Shown: in pieces, positions 18,632 through 28,363 of the stretch | Position numbering within the stretch: the first letter of the stretch is position 1 | Layout of the letters: each line of letters begins with the position of its first letter | Origin: Marinobacter fuscus | Lineage (GTDB): Bacteria; Pseudomonadota; Gammaproteobacteria; Pseudomonadales; Oleiphilaceae | Direction: 5' to 3' | DNA: 64,000 nucleotides | Assembly (NCBI RefSeq): GCF_003007675.1 | Contig: NZ_PXNP01000109.1 | Span: 63,389-127,388, forward strand | Program-made: the position numbers and the translations under genes | The notes under the pieces: model-generated | Told to the model about the DNA's origin: nothing | Seen by the model: the letters and a program-made list of their open reading frames with translations, nothing else | Databases searched by the model: none

Positions 18632-20119
18632 TCAGGGCCTGCCTGGCATAGCATCATGAACCAGGCGCAACTCTGCCGCCCGCCGGTTCTGATGTTTCAG
18701 ACGCCGCACACACCGCTCCAATGTTTTGGAAATCCGGGCGTGAGACCGGATCATGGAGATCTTGGGCCAGGTTGCCCGCTCTCCCTCCAGAATCATCTCG
18801 CGGACATACTCCGGGCTTGGGTTGGCCAGCATCCGCTGAAAATGCTTCATTGAATAGCGGGGGGCGATGGTGACATCGCCATAGTAACGCTGGGCCATAA
18901 TGGTGTACATCTGACCGGAGAGCTGCCTTAGCAACTCCGGACGCACCCGTTTGCGCAGGTAATCAAACAACCCCTGGCCATGAAACTGGACTTCCGATTT
19001 GAACAGATGCCCCGGCAGGTTGGCCAGGGAAAGCTTTTCGTCCTGCCCCCGATCGGTCAGAAACGGTACTACATGGGGGTTGGTCTGGCTGACAATGGTG
19101 AAATTGACATCGTACAGGTGCATCAGCCGTTCAATCGGCAGGTCGCTGACCACAGAACCATCGACAAACCTGAGGCGCGGCATGTAAGGAAGCGTATTGC
19201 CCCCGAGGTCTTTTTTCATCAGAGTGACCGGCGGAAAAATACCTGGCACTGCGGCACTCGCCAGCGCTGCACTCCAGACCAGCAGATACGGTGACGTGTA
19301 CCCGCATAGCAAGCGCGCCTTCTGGTGCGCCTGCACCGGCGACACACTGATATTAATGCTCCGGCCTGTGCGCTGATACGCTTCTTCGAACGTGTAGTCG
19401 CCTATATTCTCGCGCAGGCAACGGCGCAGGGTGTCCTGGTCCATTAACCCCTTACCGCGCATAGCGCTAAGCAGTCCACGCCATTTCCAGGCCTTGAGGT
19501 TATGGTTTTCGGGCACCAGCATTTCCGGCACTTCGGCATCGGTATGCACCCCGAGAATACCGGCAATAATGGCTCCAATGCTGGATCCGGCAATAACCTG
19601 CGGCAACAACCCCTTTTCCCACAGGGCTTTGATGACTCCGAAATGGAACATGCCGAGACTGGCTCCGCCACTGAGCAGCAGCGCAGGCCTGCCATAACTG
19701 GTGAGCGTATCGCGGAAGAACTGGAGCTTATCGTAAACCGGAAACCCTGGCACCGGGTGATCGCAAATAAAGTCCAGGGATTCACACACCTGGGTGATGT
19801 ACTCTTCAATCAGGTGTTTGGTACCTACCCGGGAACGCGTGTACAGCGCAGGGTTGCCCATATTGCCCAGGTCGTGATGCAGGCCTTCACGAAGCGCCCG
19901 TTTCAGGCGATCAAAGTCGTTTTGCTGCCGATACTGTTTCAGGTGACTGAGGCGGTCGTAGATGAGCTCGTAGTGGTAGAGATCTGAGGCGAAATCCTCT
20001 TTCCAGTCGGCATTACCCTCCAGGAAATCCAGCTCAAGCGCAGCCGCCTTCCATTGCTCGTAGGTGCCAGCCTGCGCCAGCATCTTGCGAAACCGGGATA
20101 TCCTCGGGTCTGTGATCAA
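18632..20119 (-). CDS. patatin-like phospholipase/lipase with DUF3336 domain
   Basis: A 495-residue acyl hydrolase resembling yeast and plant triacylglycerol lipases of the Tgl3-5/SDP1 group. The N-terminal ~140 residues form a DUF3336-type helical region (WKAAALELDFLEGNADWK). The patatin domain follows with the oxyanion loop GGASLGMFHFG, the nucleophile elbow AGSSIGAIIAG, and the dyad aspartate in FVDGSVVSDLP. In an oil-degrading or wax-ester-storing bacterium, a role in mobilising neutral lipid or remodelling membranes is plausible. The start is a TTG at 20119 with AGGAGG six bases upstream; the next ATG would cut into the conserved start. It lies between mlaA and gspA. Confidence 0.88.
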   Translation of the reverse strand: MITDPRISRFRKMLAQAGTYEQWKAAALELDFLEGNADWKEDFASDLYHYELIYDRLSHLKQYRQQNDFDRLKRALREGLHHDLGNMGNPALYTRSRVGTKHLIEEYITQVCESLDFICDHPVPGFPVYDKLQFFRDTLTSYGRPALLLSGGASLGMFHFGVIKALWEKGLLPQVIAGSSIGAIIAGILGVHTDAEVPEMLVPENHNLKAWKWRGLLSAMRGKGLMDQDTLRRCLRENIGDYTFEEAYQRTGRSINISVSPVQAHQKARLLCGYTSPYLLVWSAALASAAVPGIFPPVTLMKKDLGGNTLPYMPRLRFVDGSVVSDLPIERLMHLYDVNFTIVSQTNPHVVPFLTDRGQDEKLSLANLPGHLFKSEVQFHGQGLFDYLRKRVRPELLRQLSGQMYTIMAQRYYGDVTIAPRYSMKHFQRMLANPSPEYVREMILEGERATWPKISMIRSHARISKTLERCVRRLKHQNRRAAELRLVHDAMPGRP

Positions 20120-20142
20120 CGGGCGCCTCCTGGCATACCACC

Positions 20143-20931
20143 TCAGAAATCTTCGAGCATCAGTTCGTCGTCATCGCTCGCGAATGGATCATCCTTGATT
20201 TTACCATCGTTAATGAGAAATTCCCGACGCTGGAGAAATGCATTGCGCATAAACGTGTACTGGTCGCCGGAAATAAAGCTCTCGGCCGGTATTAAATCTG
20301 CTCGTTTGTCGACAATCTGCAGGGCTCGCAGGTAATACCACTCGGGGCTGTCCACGGTATTCCAGGCCGACGGCAACATAAATCCGTCGGTCAGCATGCC
20401 ACCGAAGTTGCGGGGTGTTGAGGGCCCGAGCAATGGCAGCATCAGATAGGGACCGGAATCCACCCCCCAGGTGGCTAATGTCTGACCGAAGTCTTCCGGC
20501 CGTTCGGGCAAGTCGAATGCATTGGCGACATCAAAAATGCCCCCCAGCCCGAACACGGTATTAAACGTAAACCGGCCGAAAGCGACTACGGCTGATTCAC
20601 CTTTGAGCTGCAACAAACTGTTGGTGAAATTCCGGATCTCAGAGAGGTTGTTGAAGAAATTGCTGACACCGCGATCGACGATATCCGGTGTGACTGTGCG
20701 ATAGCCCTTTGCCACCGGGCGCAGCACCCAGCGGTCAATGGTATCGTTGAAAGTGAAAACTTTACGATTCCAGCTTTCGTAAGGGTCCTCGGCGCTCACA
20801 GGCATGGCTCTGGAATCTGCGGGCTCCTGCAGGTTCTGGGCGTTCGCCGCCAGCACCGGCGCACACAGCAAAAACGCCGTCAGAAGTGCTTTCCCCAACG
20901 CCTTCCGGCCACAAAACTCTCTCATATCCAT
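20143..20931 (-). CDS. mlaA: MlaA (VacJ) phospholipid-transport protein
   Basis: Outer-membrane component that extracts misplaced phospholipid from the outer leaflet for the MlaC-MlaFEDB pathway. 262 residues, with DPYESWNRKVFTFNDTIDRW, the NLSEIRNFTNSLLQ helix, GLGGIFDVANAFDLP and PEDFGQTLATWGVDSGPYLM, all hallmarks of the family. The N-terminal signal ends ...FLLCAPVLAANA-QN. Its only cysteine is not in a normal lipobox, so signal peptidase I cleavage seems more likely than lipidation. No other mla gene is adjacent; the patatin lipase downstream may be co-transcribed. Confidence 0.92.
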   Translation of the reverse strand: MDMREFCGRKALGKALLTAFLLCAPVLAANAQNLQEPADSRAMPVSAEDPYESWNRKVFTFNDTIDRWVLRPVAKGYRTVTPDIVDRGVSNFFNNLSEIRNFTNSLLQLKGESAVVAFGRFTFNTVFGLGGIFDVANAFDLPERPEDFGQTLATWGVDSGPYLMLPLLGPSTPRNFGGMLTDGFMLPSAWNTVDSPEWYYLRALQIVDKRADLIPAESFISGDQYTFMRNAFLQRREFLINDGKIKDDPFASDDDELMLEDF

Positions 20932-21010
20932 CTCTCGGGTTGTCTAACCTGCTCGAATTCGTCAACAATACCGGCGCTTTTTATTGTTGCCCTGTTCCGG
21001 AGGAAATCAG

Positions 21011-21418
21011 ATGTCAGTACCAGGTAATCCAGTCAGCACCCTCACCATGAACCTCAGGTGGGGCGATATGGATGCATACGGCCATGCCAACAATACCGTT
21101 TACTTCCGTTTCTTCGAGGAAGCCCGAATCCAATGGCTTGCCGGACTGGACATGGGAGACATCGATCAATCCACAGGCCCGGTTATCATAAAAACCAGTG
21201 CCACGTTTCTGAAAGAGCTGATGCACCCGGCCAGCGTGGTTGTGGAAACATACGCCGACAAAGCCGGAAATACCAGTCTGGATACTTACTATTTGCTTAA
21301 GGATGAAGTCAGCGGCGCGGTGTATGCCGAGGGCTATGCGAAGATCGTTTGGATGGACTGGAAAACTCGCTCATCTACCCGCCTGCCAGAGGCCCTGAGA
21401 GCCCTGGCAGCGGTATAG
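21011..21418 (+). CDS. acyl-CoA thioesterase, 4HBT hot-dog family
   Basis: A 135-residue single hot-dog protein. The motif RWGDMDAYGHANNTVYFRFFEEAR carries the aspartate-histidine region of 4-hydroxybenzoyl-CoA thioesterase-like enzymes (DMDxxGHxNN). The rest (KTSATFLKELMHPASVVVET) matches YbgC/FadM-type folds. It probably hydrolyses an acyl-CoA; the substrate is unknown. The open frame begins at 20984, but the ATG at 21011 is preceded by GGAGGAAATCAG and was chosen. It is divergent from mlaA and convergent on the KAS III-like gene, 14 bases away. Confidence 0.87.
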   Translation: MSVPGNPVSTLTMNLRWGDMDAYGHANNTVYFRFFEEARIQWLAGLDMGDIDQSTGPVIIKTSATFLKELMHPASVVVETYADKAGNTSLDTYYLLKDEVSGAVYAEGYAKIVWMDWKTRSSTRLPEALRALAAV

Positions 21419-21432
21419 ACAAGCGCCGGGGG

Positions 21433-22554
21433 TCAGCGGTGACGAACCACAACGCTGCCGATAGAATAACCGGCACCGAACGAGCAGATCACACCCAGGT
21501 CGCCGGTTTTCAGGTCTGCCTTGTGTTTGTGGAAGGCAATAATAGAACCGGCCGAACTGGTGTTGGCGTACTCGTCCAGAATGACCGGCGCTTCATCCAG
21601 GGTTGCATCCCGGCCTAATACCTTACGGGAAATCAGCTGATTCATATTCAGGTTCGCCTGATGCAGCCACATTCTGGCCAGATTGTCCGGCGCCAGCGAC
21701 AGAGACTCCAGATGCTCCTGAATGGTGGCCGCTACCAGCGGTGAGACTTCCTTGAACACCTTGCGACCTTGCTGGATAAACAGTTTGTCCGGCTTACCGA
21801 TGCCGGATTCATCGCCCCGGTTGAGGAAGCCGAAATTGTTGCGGATGTTATTGGAAAACGTGGTCTTCAGGCGGGTACCCAGTATCTCGAAACCCTGTCC
21901 GGCCCGGGTGTTTTCTTCCCGTTCTACCAGTATGGCGGTGCAGGCATCGCCGAAAATAAAATGGCTGTCCCGGTCTCTGAAGTTCAGGTGGCCGGAACAA
22001 ATTTCCGGGCTGACCACCAGTACCGAGCGAGCGGCACCATTTTCAACGGAATTGACCGCCGCCTGCAAACCAAACGTTGCCGAACTGCAGGCCACGTTCA
22101 TATCATAGGCAAAACCTTCAATACCCAATGCCTGCTGAACTTCAATCGAGACGGCCGGGTAGGCCCGTTGCATATTGGAGCAGGCCACGATCACTGCGTC
22201 CACATCGTCAGCCGTTTTGCCAGCCTGCTCCAATGCCTCGCGACAGGCTGCAACCGCCATATCGCACTGCACAGAGGGCTTATCGTTACTGCGCTCGGGA
22301 ATCCGTGGCGCCATTCGCTCCGGATCCAGAATGCCTTCCCGGTCGATCACATGCCGGCGCTTGATACCCGATGCTTTTTCGATGAAGGCTGAGGATGACG
22401 GTTGCAGGGCGACAAGCTCACCCCGCTCAATCTCGCCAGCATGTTCGCTGTTGTACAAGTCGACATACCGGTTAAACGCTTCGACCAGTTCGTCGTTTTC
22501 AATGGTGGCAGGCGGCGTATAGAGGCCGGTTCCGCTGATGACGGCTTTAATCAC
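21433..22554 (-). CDS. beta-ketoacyl-ACP synthase III-like protein (FabH family)
   Basis: A 373-residue thiolase-fold condensing enzyme. The catalytic residues are Cys in NVACSSATFG, His in WLHQANLNMNQ and Asn in DEYANTSSAGS. The N-terminal half has an insertion relative to E. coli FabH (residues ~30-95, with SSAFIEKASGIKRRHV). It closely resembles the 373-residue Pseudomonas synthase that I recall as the PA3286 type, which feeds fatty-acid degradation intermediates (octanoyl-CoA) into fatty-acid synthesis. The housekeeping FabH role is therefore less likely. It starts at GTG 22554. It converges on the thioesterase gene, suggesting a loose lipid-metabolism neighbourhood. Confidence 0.85.
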   Translation of the reverse strand: MIKAVISGTGLYTPPATIENDELVEAFNRYVDLYNSEHAGEIERGELVALQPSSSAFIEKASGIKRRHVIDREGILDPERMAPRIPERSNDKPSVQCDMAVAACREALEQAGKTADDVDAVIVACSNMQRAYPAVSIEVQQALGIEGFAYDMNVACSSATFGLQAAVNSVENGAARSVLVVSPEICSGHLNFRDRDSHFIFGDACTAILVEREENTRAGQGFEILGTRLKTTFSNNIRNNFGFLNRGDESGIGKPDKLFIQQGRKVFKEVSPLVAATIQEHLESLSLAPDNLARMWLHQANLNMNQLISRKVLGRDATLDEAPVILDEYANTSSAGSIIAFHKHKADLKTGDLGVICSFGAGYSIGSVVVRHR

Positions 22555-22642
22555 GATAACCCCACGTCATATCTGAAGAAACAATGAGTCTACGGAAATA
22601 CTATCACAGTGTTGCAGGTTTGCCCGTGGAAGCATTGTTCAA

Positions 22643-25600
22643 TTATGTACGGGTCTGTTGCCACTGTTTTTCAAGTCGCTTCAACGACACGGTCACGGCT
22701 GTTCCCAGTTGCTGGGCAAAAAATGACACCCGGAACTCCTCCAGCATCCAGCGATAGAGTTCAAGTTCCGGGTCGCGAATGCCCTGGCGTTTAAGCTGGT
22801 CTCTTTTACTTTCATAACGTGCCCAGAGGGGCTCAATGGTATGCAGGAACTCCCGTTCGCGGCCCATCTCCCGAGGCATCTTCTCCAGCCGGTTCGCGGC
22901 GGCCTCAAAGTAGACCGAAAACCGGGCAAGCCATTGGCCCGGTGTATCAGACAGAAAGCCGGGATACACCAGGTGCTGCAACTGGAATTTCAGGTCGGCC
23001 ATACTATTGGCGAGCGCAAGGTTGATTTTTCCCTTAAGCTGACGGGCCACCGACTGATAGCCCTTCATGGCCTGGAATAGCCGTTCGTCTGCTTCTTCCA
23101 GCGCCGGAATGAAGTCGCCGCGATACTGTTCAAAGCACTGGTCGAAGGCCTGCTCGTTTCGCGGCAGGCCCTCGGCAAGAAAGTGCGCCATTACCGTCGA
23201 CATCACCAGATCATCCAACAGCGCTCGAGCCTGCCCGACAGGTGAGAAAATCAGCGCAGACTGCTTGAACCTTGGCAGCTTGCGGTCAAGCCCTGCCAGC
23301 GTATTGCCGAAGCGGTTCACAATGAGCCGGGCAACCCCACGGCGCAAGCTGTCTTCCGCAGTCAGGCGATCCAAACAACGAATAGCACGCACTTGCTGGC
23401 CGCGATCTTCCAGAGATGGATAGACGGTTACCTGCATTCCGCCTTTTTCGGTCTGAACCTGCTCCGGAATCCTTCCGAATTGCCAGTCACTGAAATCCCG
23501 ATCCTCACCCGGAGCCTCATTGCTTCGGGTAGTCGAGGCCAGAGCTTGCTCTGCCTGCCCTTCAAGCCGCGCCTGCAATTCCGAGGTATCCCGGCTTTCG
23601 TCAATCACCTTACCTTTGTCTCCGGTTACCCGCAGGTTCATTCGCAGGTGCCGGGGCAACTCTTCTGTGGGCCAGTTCTCGGGGTCAATCTGAACGCCAG
23701 TCATCCGGCGCAATTGTTCACCCAACTTGATCGCCAGGGGCTCGTTACCCGGTTGCAAGTTTTCAATGGCGGCATCAACAAAGTCCGGCACCGGCACAAA
23801 GTTGCGCCGAAGTGCTTTGGGCAAGCCTTTCACCAGGGCAATGCACTTCTCCCTCAACAAACCCGGCACCAGCCACTCCAGGCGGCGCACGGGAATCTGG
23901 CGCAGTGCCATCAGGGGCACGTTCAGAGTCACGCCATCCCGTTCGCTGGTTGGCTCAAACTCGTAGCTCAGCGGGTACTTCACCCCCTCCCATTCCAGGA
24001 AGTCCGGATACAGCTGCTCTGCGGCCTGGTCAACAGGGCGCTGCAACACGTCCGATTCGCTCAACTCAAGCTCCTTGAGCTGTTCTGCGGACAAGCTCTT
24101 CCACCAGGTTTCAAAATGCCGCCCGCTTACGATATCCGCTGGCAAACGCTCGTCGTAAAACGCCACCAACACTTCGTCGTCGACCAGAAGATCGCGGCGC
24201 CGGGTTTTCTTTTCCAGATTCTCGACGGTATCAAGCATTTCCCGGTTACGCGCCAAAAAGGGTGCCCGGGAGCGATAGTCGCCCTCTACCAGCGCCCGGC
24301 GGATAAACAGCGTGCGACATTCCGCCGGATCCACTTTCGCATACGGAATCCGGCGCCTGGACACGACATCCAGGCCATAAAGCGTGACTTTTTCGTAGCC
24401 CATTACCTGGGCGCGCTTCTGCTCCCAATGGGGCTCAAAATAATGATGTTTGACCACATGCTGCCCAAGCGGCTCCACCCACTCCGGCTGGATTGCCGCC
24501 ACCATCCGGGCAAACACCTTGCTGGTTTCAACAATTTCTGCAGCGACAATCCATTTCGGCGAGGTTTTCACGACCCGGGAGCCCGGAAAAATCATGACTT
24601 TGCGATTTCGGGTCGCCAGGTACTCCCGCTTTTCTACCTTGACCGCCACCTGCCCCAACAGCCCGGCCAGGATCGCCTTGTGTATGGCGTCGTAATTGGC
24701 TGGCTGCGCGTTCAGGGCCAACTTCTGTTCCCGGCAAATCAACGTGAGCTGTCGGTGAATATCCCGCCACTCTCGCATCCGCATCCAGCTGAGGAAACTC
24801 TTCTGACACAGTTTCTTGAGCTGGTTCTGCGACAGTTCCTGACGCTGCTCTTCATACCAACGCCAGATGTTGAGCAGGGTCGCGAAGTCTGACTCTTTGT
24901 CGTTGAATGGCGCATGGGCCTGATCCGCCGCCTGCTGTTTATCCTGCGGCCGCTCCCTCGGGTCCTGAATACTCAGCCCGGCAATCACAATCAATACCTC
25001 GGCCAGGCTGCCAAGTTCGGCGGACGTCACCAGCATTCGAGCAAGCCTGGGATCCAGCGGCAAACGTGCCATGGTTCGACCTAGCCGGGTAACCCGCCGC
25101 TTGTCGTCCACGGCGCTAAGCTCTTCCAGCAGTTTGTAGCCATCATTAATCTGGCGCCGATCCGGGGCTTCCAGAAACGGAAAATGCCGGATCTCGCCAA
25201 GACCAGACGTGGCCATCTGGAGAATGACTGATGCCAGATTGGTTCTGAGAATCTCCGGATCTGTGTATTCCGGCCGATTCAGAAAATCGGCTTCGTCATA
25301 CAAACGGAAGCAGATGCCCGGCGCAACCCGGCCGCAACGACCGGCCCGTTGGTTGGCGCTGGCCTGAGAGACCGGCTCGATCGGCAACCGCTGAATCTTG
25401 GATCGGACACTGTAGCGACTAATCCGGGCCACGCCTGTGTCGATAACATAGCGGATGCCGGGCACCGTCAGTGAGGTTTCCGCCACGTTGGTCGAAAGCA
25501 CCAGCCTGCGCCCCCGATGGCTCTGAAATACCCGGTTCTGCTCCTGGTTGCTAAGGCGCGAATAGAGCGGCAACACCTCGGTATGGCGTAAGTCCGCGTG

Positions 25601-26560
25601 GCGCAGTACCTTGCTCAGGGTACGGATCTCCCGTTCACCCGGCAGAAACACCAGCACATCGCCCGGTGATTTTTTCTCGTTGCGCTCGTGTTGCTCGATC
25701 TCTTCCAGGGCGGACAGCACACCATCGGTCCAGCCCTGATCCCGGTCATCCTCATCACCGGCTAACGGCCGGTAGCGGATATCCACCGGAAAGGTACGTC
25801 CGCTGACTTCAATAACCGGGGCTTCGTTAAAGAATGAACTGAAGCGCTCTACTTCTATGGTGGCCGAGGTAATGATCACCTTCAGATCCGGCCGTTTGGG
25901 CAGCAGTTGCCGCAGATAACCGAGCAGGAAGTCAATGTTGAGGCTGCGCTCGTGGGCCTCGTCAATAATCAGCGTATCGTAACGATCAAGAAAGCGGTCA
26001 TGCTGAACTTCCGCCAGAAGAATGCCATCGGTCATTACTTTCACCCGGGACGATTCCGAGGTGTTGTCGGTAAACCGCACCTGATATCCAACCTGCTGGC
26101 CAACCTGCTCTCCAAGCTCTTCAGCAATGCGGCTGGAGACACTTCGGGCGGCAATTCGCCGGGGCTGGGTGTGGCCGATCAGGCCACGAATACCACGCCC
26201 GAGGTTCAGGCAAATCTTCGGGATCTGTGTCGTCTTTCCGGAGCCGGTCTCACCGGCAATAATAACAACCTGATGATTGTCGATAGCGACGCTGATGTCC
26301 TCAACCCTCTCGCTGACCGGCAGCCCTGCAGGAAAAGTCGCGGGTTTGTGCAAAGACTGGCGCGCTCGAACCTTCTCCTGCCCGGCCGTCAGCCAGTCAC
26401 TCATTTTCTTCAGGTCTTGCTGGCCAGGTTTTCCCTTACACCGGCCAAGACGCCGAAGAATGCGGGCCGCTTCTTGCTGGTTACACGTGTCCAGCTGTCC
26501 GGTCAGCGCAGAAACAGACATTCCGGTGGGGGCAGAGGCAGAAGGTGTACGATCAGTCAT
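22643..26560 (-). CDS. hrpA: ATP-dependent RNA helicase HrpA
   Basis: DEAH-box RNA helicase involved in mRNA processing and rescue of collided ribosomes in E. coli. About 1305 residues, the usual size. Motifs: IIAGETGSGKTTQIPKICL, TQPRRIAARSVSSRI, LIIDEAHERSLNIDFLLGYL, ITSATIEVERFS, LVLSTNVAETSLTVPGIRYV and QRAGRCGRVAPG. The long C-terminal DUF3418 region follows (GRHFETWWKSL, EWLVPGLLREKC, ending KRLEKQWQQ). A reading frame extends to a TTG at 26587, but the ATG at 26560 gives MTDRTPS and is preferred; no strong ribosome-binding site is seen. A second ATG at residue 14 is also possible. Confidence 0.95.
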   Translation of the reverse strand: MTDRTPSASAPTGMSVSALTGQLDTCNQQEAARILRRLGRCKGKPGQQDLKKMSDWLTAGQEKVRARQSLHKPATFPAGLPVSERVEDISVAIDNHQVVIIAGETGSGKTTQIPKICLNLGRGIRGLIGHTQPRRIAARSVSSRIAEELGEQVGQQVGYQVRFTDNTSESSRVKVMTDGILLAEVQHDRFLDRYDTLIIDEAHERSLNIDFLLGYLRQLLPKRPDLKVIITSATIEVERFSSFFNEAPVIEVSGRTFPVDIRYRPLAGDEDDRDQGWTDGVLSALEEIEQHERNEKKSPGDVLVFLPGEREIRTLSKVLRHADLRHTEVLPLYSRLSNQEQNRVFQSHRGRRLVLSTNVAETSLTVPGIRYVIDTGVARISRYSVRSKIQRLPIEPVSQASANQRAGRCGRVAPGICFRLYDEADFLNRPEYTDPEILRTNLASVILQMATSGLGEIRHFPFLEAPDRRQINDGYKLLEELSAVDDKRRVTRLGRTMARLPLDPRLARMLVTSAELGSLAEVLIVIAGLSIQDPRERPQDKQQAADQAHAPFNDKESDFATLLNIWRWYEEQRQELSQNQLKKLCQKSFLSWMRMREWRDIHRQLTLICREQKLALNAQPANYDAIHKAILAGLLGQVAVKVEKREYLATRNRKVMIFPGSRVVKTSPKWIVAAEIVETSKVFARMVAAIQPEWVEPLGQHVVKHHYFEPHWEQKRAQVMGYEKVTLYGLDVVSRRRIPYAKVDPAECRTLFIRRALVEGDYRSRAPFLARNREMLDTVENLEKKTRRRDLLVDDEVLVAFYDERLPADIVSGRHFETWWKSLSAEQLKELELSESDVLQRPVDQAAEQLYPDFLEWEGVKYPLSYEFEPTSERDGVTLNVPLMALRQIPVRRLEWLVPGLLREKCIALVKGLPKALRRNFVPVPDFVDAAIENLQPGNEPLAIKLGEQLRRMTGVQIDPENWPTEELPRHLRMNLRVTGDKGKVIDESRDTSELQARLEGQAEQALASTTRSNEAPGEDRDFSDWQFGRIPEQVQTEKGGMQVTVYPSLEDRGQQVRAIRCLDRLTAEDSLRRGVARLIVNRFGNTLAGLDRKLPRFKQSALIFSPVGQARALLDDLVMSTVMAHFLAEGLPRNEQAFDQCFEQYRGDFIPALEEADERLFQAMKGYQSVARQLKGKINLALANSMADLKFQLQHLVYPGFLSDTPGQWLARFSVYFEAAANRLEKMPREMGREREFLHTIEPLWARYESKRDQLKRQGIRDPELELYRWMLEEFRVSFFAQQLGTAVTVSLKRLEKQWQQTRT

Positions 26561-26638
26561 GAAACAGCAGGCTCGTAAAACAATCAATGGGCATCAGGGC
26601 GAGACAGTCTATCGGGAAAAGCGCGGCCGAGAAACACA

Positions 26639-26662
26639 AAGACCCCGCCGGAGCGGGGTCTT
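26639..26662 (-). terminator. intrinsic terminator of fadD
   Basis: GACCCCGC (26641-26648) pairs with GCGGGGTC (26653-26660) around CGGA. On the minus strand it is followed by TTTGTGTTT, 25 bases after the fadD stop. Confidence 0.75.
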
Positions 26663-26686
26663 TGTTTCGTCGGGTGGGGTGTCGGC

Positions 26687-28363
26687 CTACTCGGCGGTTG
26701 CCTCGTCACGAAGTTCCCGGCGCAGGATTTTACCCACGTTGCTCTTGGGCAACTCATCACGGAACTCAAAATGCTTGGGCACTTTGTAGGCCGTCAAACG
26801 CTCGCGGCAGAATTCCTTCAGCTCGTTCGCGGTAACACCCTCTTTGGTTGGCACCACGTATACCTTGACGGCCTCTCCGCTCTTGGCGTCGGGGATACCG
26901 ACCGCCGCGCACTCCACAACCTTGGGATGGCTGGTCACAACATCTTCGATTTCATTGGGGAACACATTGAAGCCGGACACGATAATCATGTCTTTCTTCC
27001 GGTCGACAATGCGGATGTAGCCATCTTCCTGAATAAGAGCGACGTCGCCGGTCTTCAGGAAACCATCGTCAGTGAAGGACTTCTTGGTATCGTCCGGGCG
27101 CTGCCAGTAGCCGCGCATCACTTGCGGTCCCTGCACACAGAGTTCACCCGGCTCACCCACTGGCGTTTCATTACCCTCATCATCAATGGTTTTAACCACC
27201 GTTGACGGAATCGGCAAACCGATGGTGCCGATCTGAACCGCGCTGTGCGGATTAAAGGTGACCACCGGCGAGGTTTCTGTCATGCCGTAGCCCTCACTGA
27301 TTTCACAACCGGTAACCCGCTGCCACAACTTTGCGGTATCGCTGGTCAACGCCATGCCCCCGGAAGCGGTCAGCTTCAACTGTGAAAAGTCCAGCTTCTT
27401 GAAATCCTCGTTATTGCACAGGGCAACAAACAGTGTGTTAAGGCCAATGAACCCCGAGAACGGCTGTTTCTGGAGCTCCTTCACAAAGCCTGGAATGTCC
27501 CTCGGGTTCGGAATCAGAATATTGTGGGCACCGGCTTCAAGCATGATGCCGCAATTCAGTGTGAACGAATAAATGTGATAGAGAGGCAGCGGAGCGATAA
27601 TGACTTCTTTGCCTTCCTGTACCTGGTCTTCAAGCATCGGCCGCACCTGGGTCAGGTTGGCAACCAGGTTGGCGTGGGTAAGCATAGCGCCTTTGGCGAC
27701 CCCGGTTGTGCCGCCCGTATACTGCAGCACCGCCAGGTCATCAAGCTTGATATCCACCGGGGTAAACTTCTCCCGCGCGCCTGCGCTGAGCACTGCGGGC
27801 AACTTGTGCGCACCGGGAATGCTGAACGCCGGTACCATCTTCTTGATATGCTTAACCACCGCGTTCATCAGTGTGCGCTTGAGGGGTGAATGCATATCCG
27901 CAATTTCAGTAACGATCACGTGGTCGATACTGGTATGCGGGAGCACTTTCTCAGCGTTGTCAGCCATGTTGGCCAGAACCACCAGTGCGCGGGCACCTGA
28001 ATCGTTAAACTGGTGCTCCATCTCCCGGGTGGTGTACAAGGGGTTGGTGTTCACCACGATCAGCCCTGCACGCATGGCACCAAACACCACCACGGGGTAC
28101 TGGGTGACGTTTGGCATTTGCACGGCAATGCGGTCGCCGGGCTTGAGATCGGTTTTGTTCTGTAGCCAGGCTGCGAAGTTACGGCTCTGGGTATCAAGAT
28201 CCCGGTAGGTCAGAGTGGCACCGAGCGCAGTAAATGCGGGCTTATCTGCGTATTTCTGCACCGCCTGTTCAAAGACATCTACCATGTTCTTGTATTTATC
28301 GAGATCCACCTCCCGGGAAATGCCCGCCGGGTACTTGTCTTGATAGAACTGCTCGAAATCCAT
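26687..28363 (-). CDS. fadD: long-chain fatty acid-CoA ligase FadD
   Basis: Activates long-chain fatty acids to acyl-CoA at the inner membrane for beta-oxidation or lipid synthesis. 558 residues against 561 in E. coli. The AMP-binding motif YTGGTTGVAKGAML, the loop GYGMTETSPVVTFNP, and the FACS signature with GDVALIQEDGYIRIVDRKKD are intact, as is the C-terminal lysine segment PKSNVGKILRREL. The frame is open to 28537, but an ATG at 28363 with AGGAG six bases upstream starts MDFEQFYQDKYPAG, the family N-terminus. It is divergent from the MaoC hydratase gene, so a shared control region at 28364-28587 is likely. Confidence 0.95.
   Translation of the reverse strand: MDFEQFYQDKYPAGISREVDLDKYKNMVDVFEQAVQKYADKPAFTALGATLTYRDLDTQSRNFAAWLQNKTDLKPGDRIAVQMPNVTQYPVVVFGAMRAGLIVVNTNPLYTTREMEHQFNDSGARALVVLANMADNAEKVLPHTSIDHVIVTEIADMHSPLKRTLMNAVVKHIKKMVPAFSIPGAHKLPAVLSAGAREKFTPVDIKLDDLAVLQYTGGTTGVAKGAMLTHANLVANLTQVRPMLEDQVQEGKEVIIAPLPLYHIYSFTLNCGIMLEAGAHNILIPNPRDIPGFVKELQKQPFSGFIGLNTLFVALCNNEDFKKLDFSQLKLTASGGMALTSDTAKLWQRVTGCEISEGYGMTETSPVVTFNPHSAVQIGTIGLPIPSTVVKTIDDEGNETPVGEPGELCVQGPQVMRGYWQRPDDTKKSFTDDGFLKTGDVALIQEDGYIRIVDRKKDMIIVSGFNVFPNEIEDVVTSHPKVVECAAVGIPDAKSGEAVKVYVVPTKEGVTANELKEFCRERLTAYKVPKHFEFRDELPKSNVGKILRRELRDEATAE

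Noticed and set aside
23393-24892. 499-codon plus-strand frame inside hrpA
   Set aside because: It is antisense to the strongly conserved HrpA helicase; its translation has no domain pattern and reflects GC-rich codon bias.
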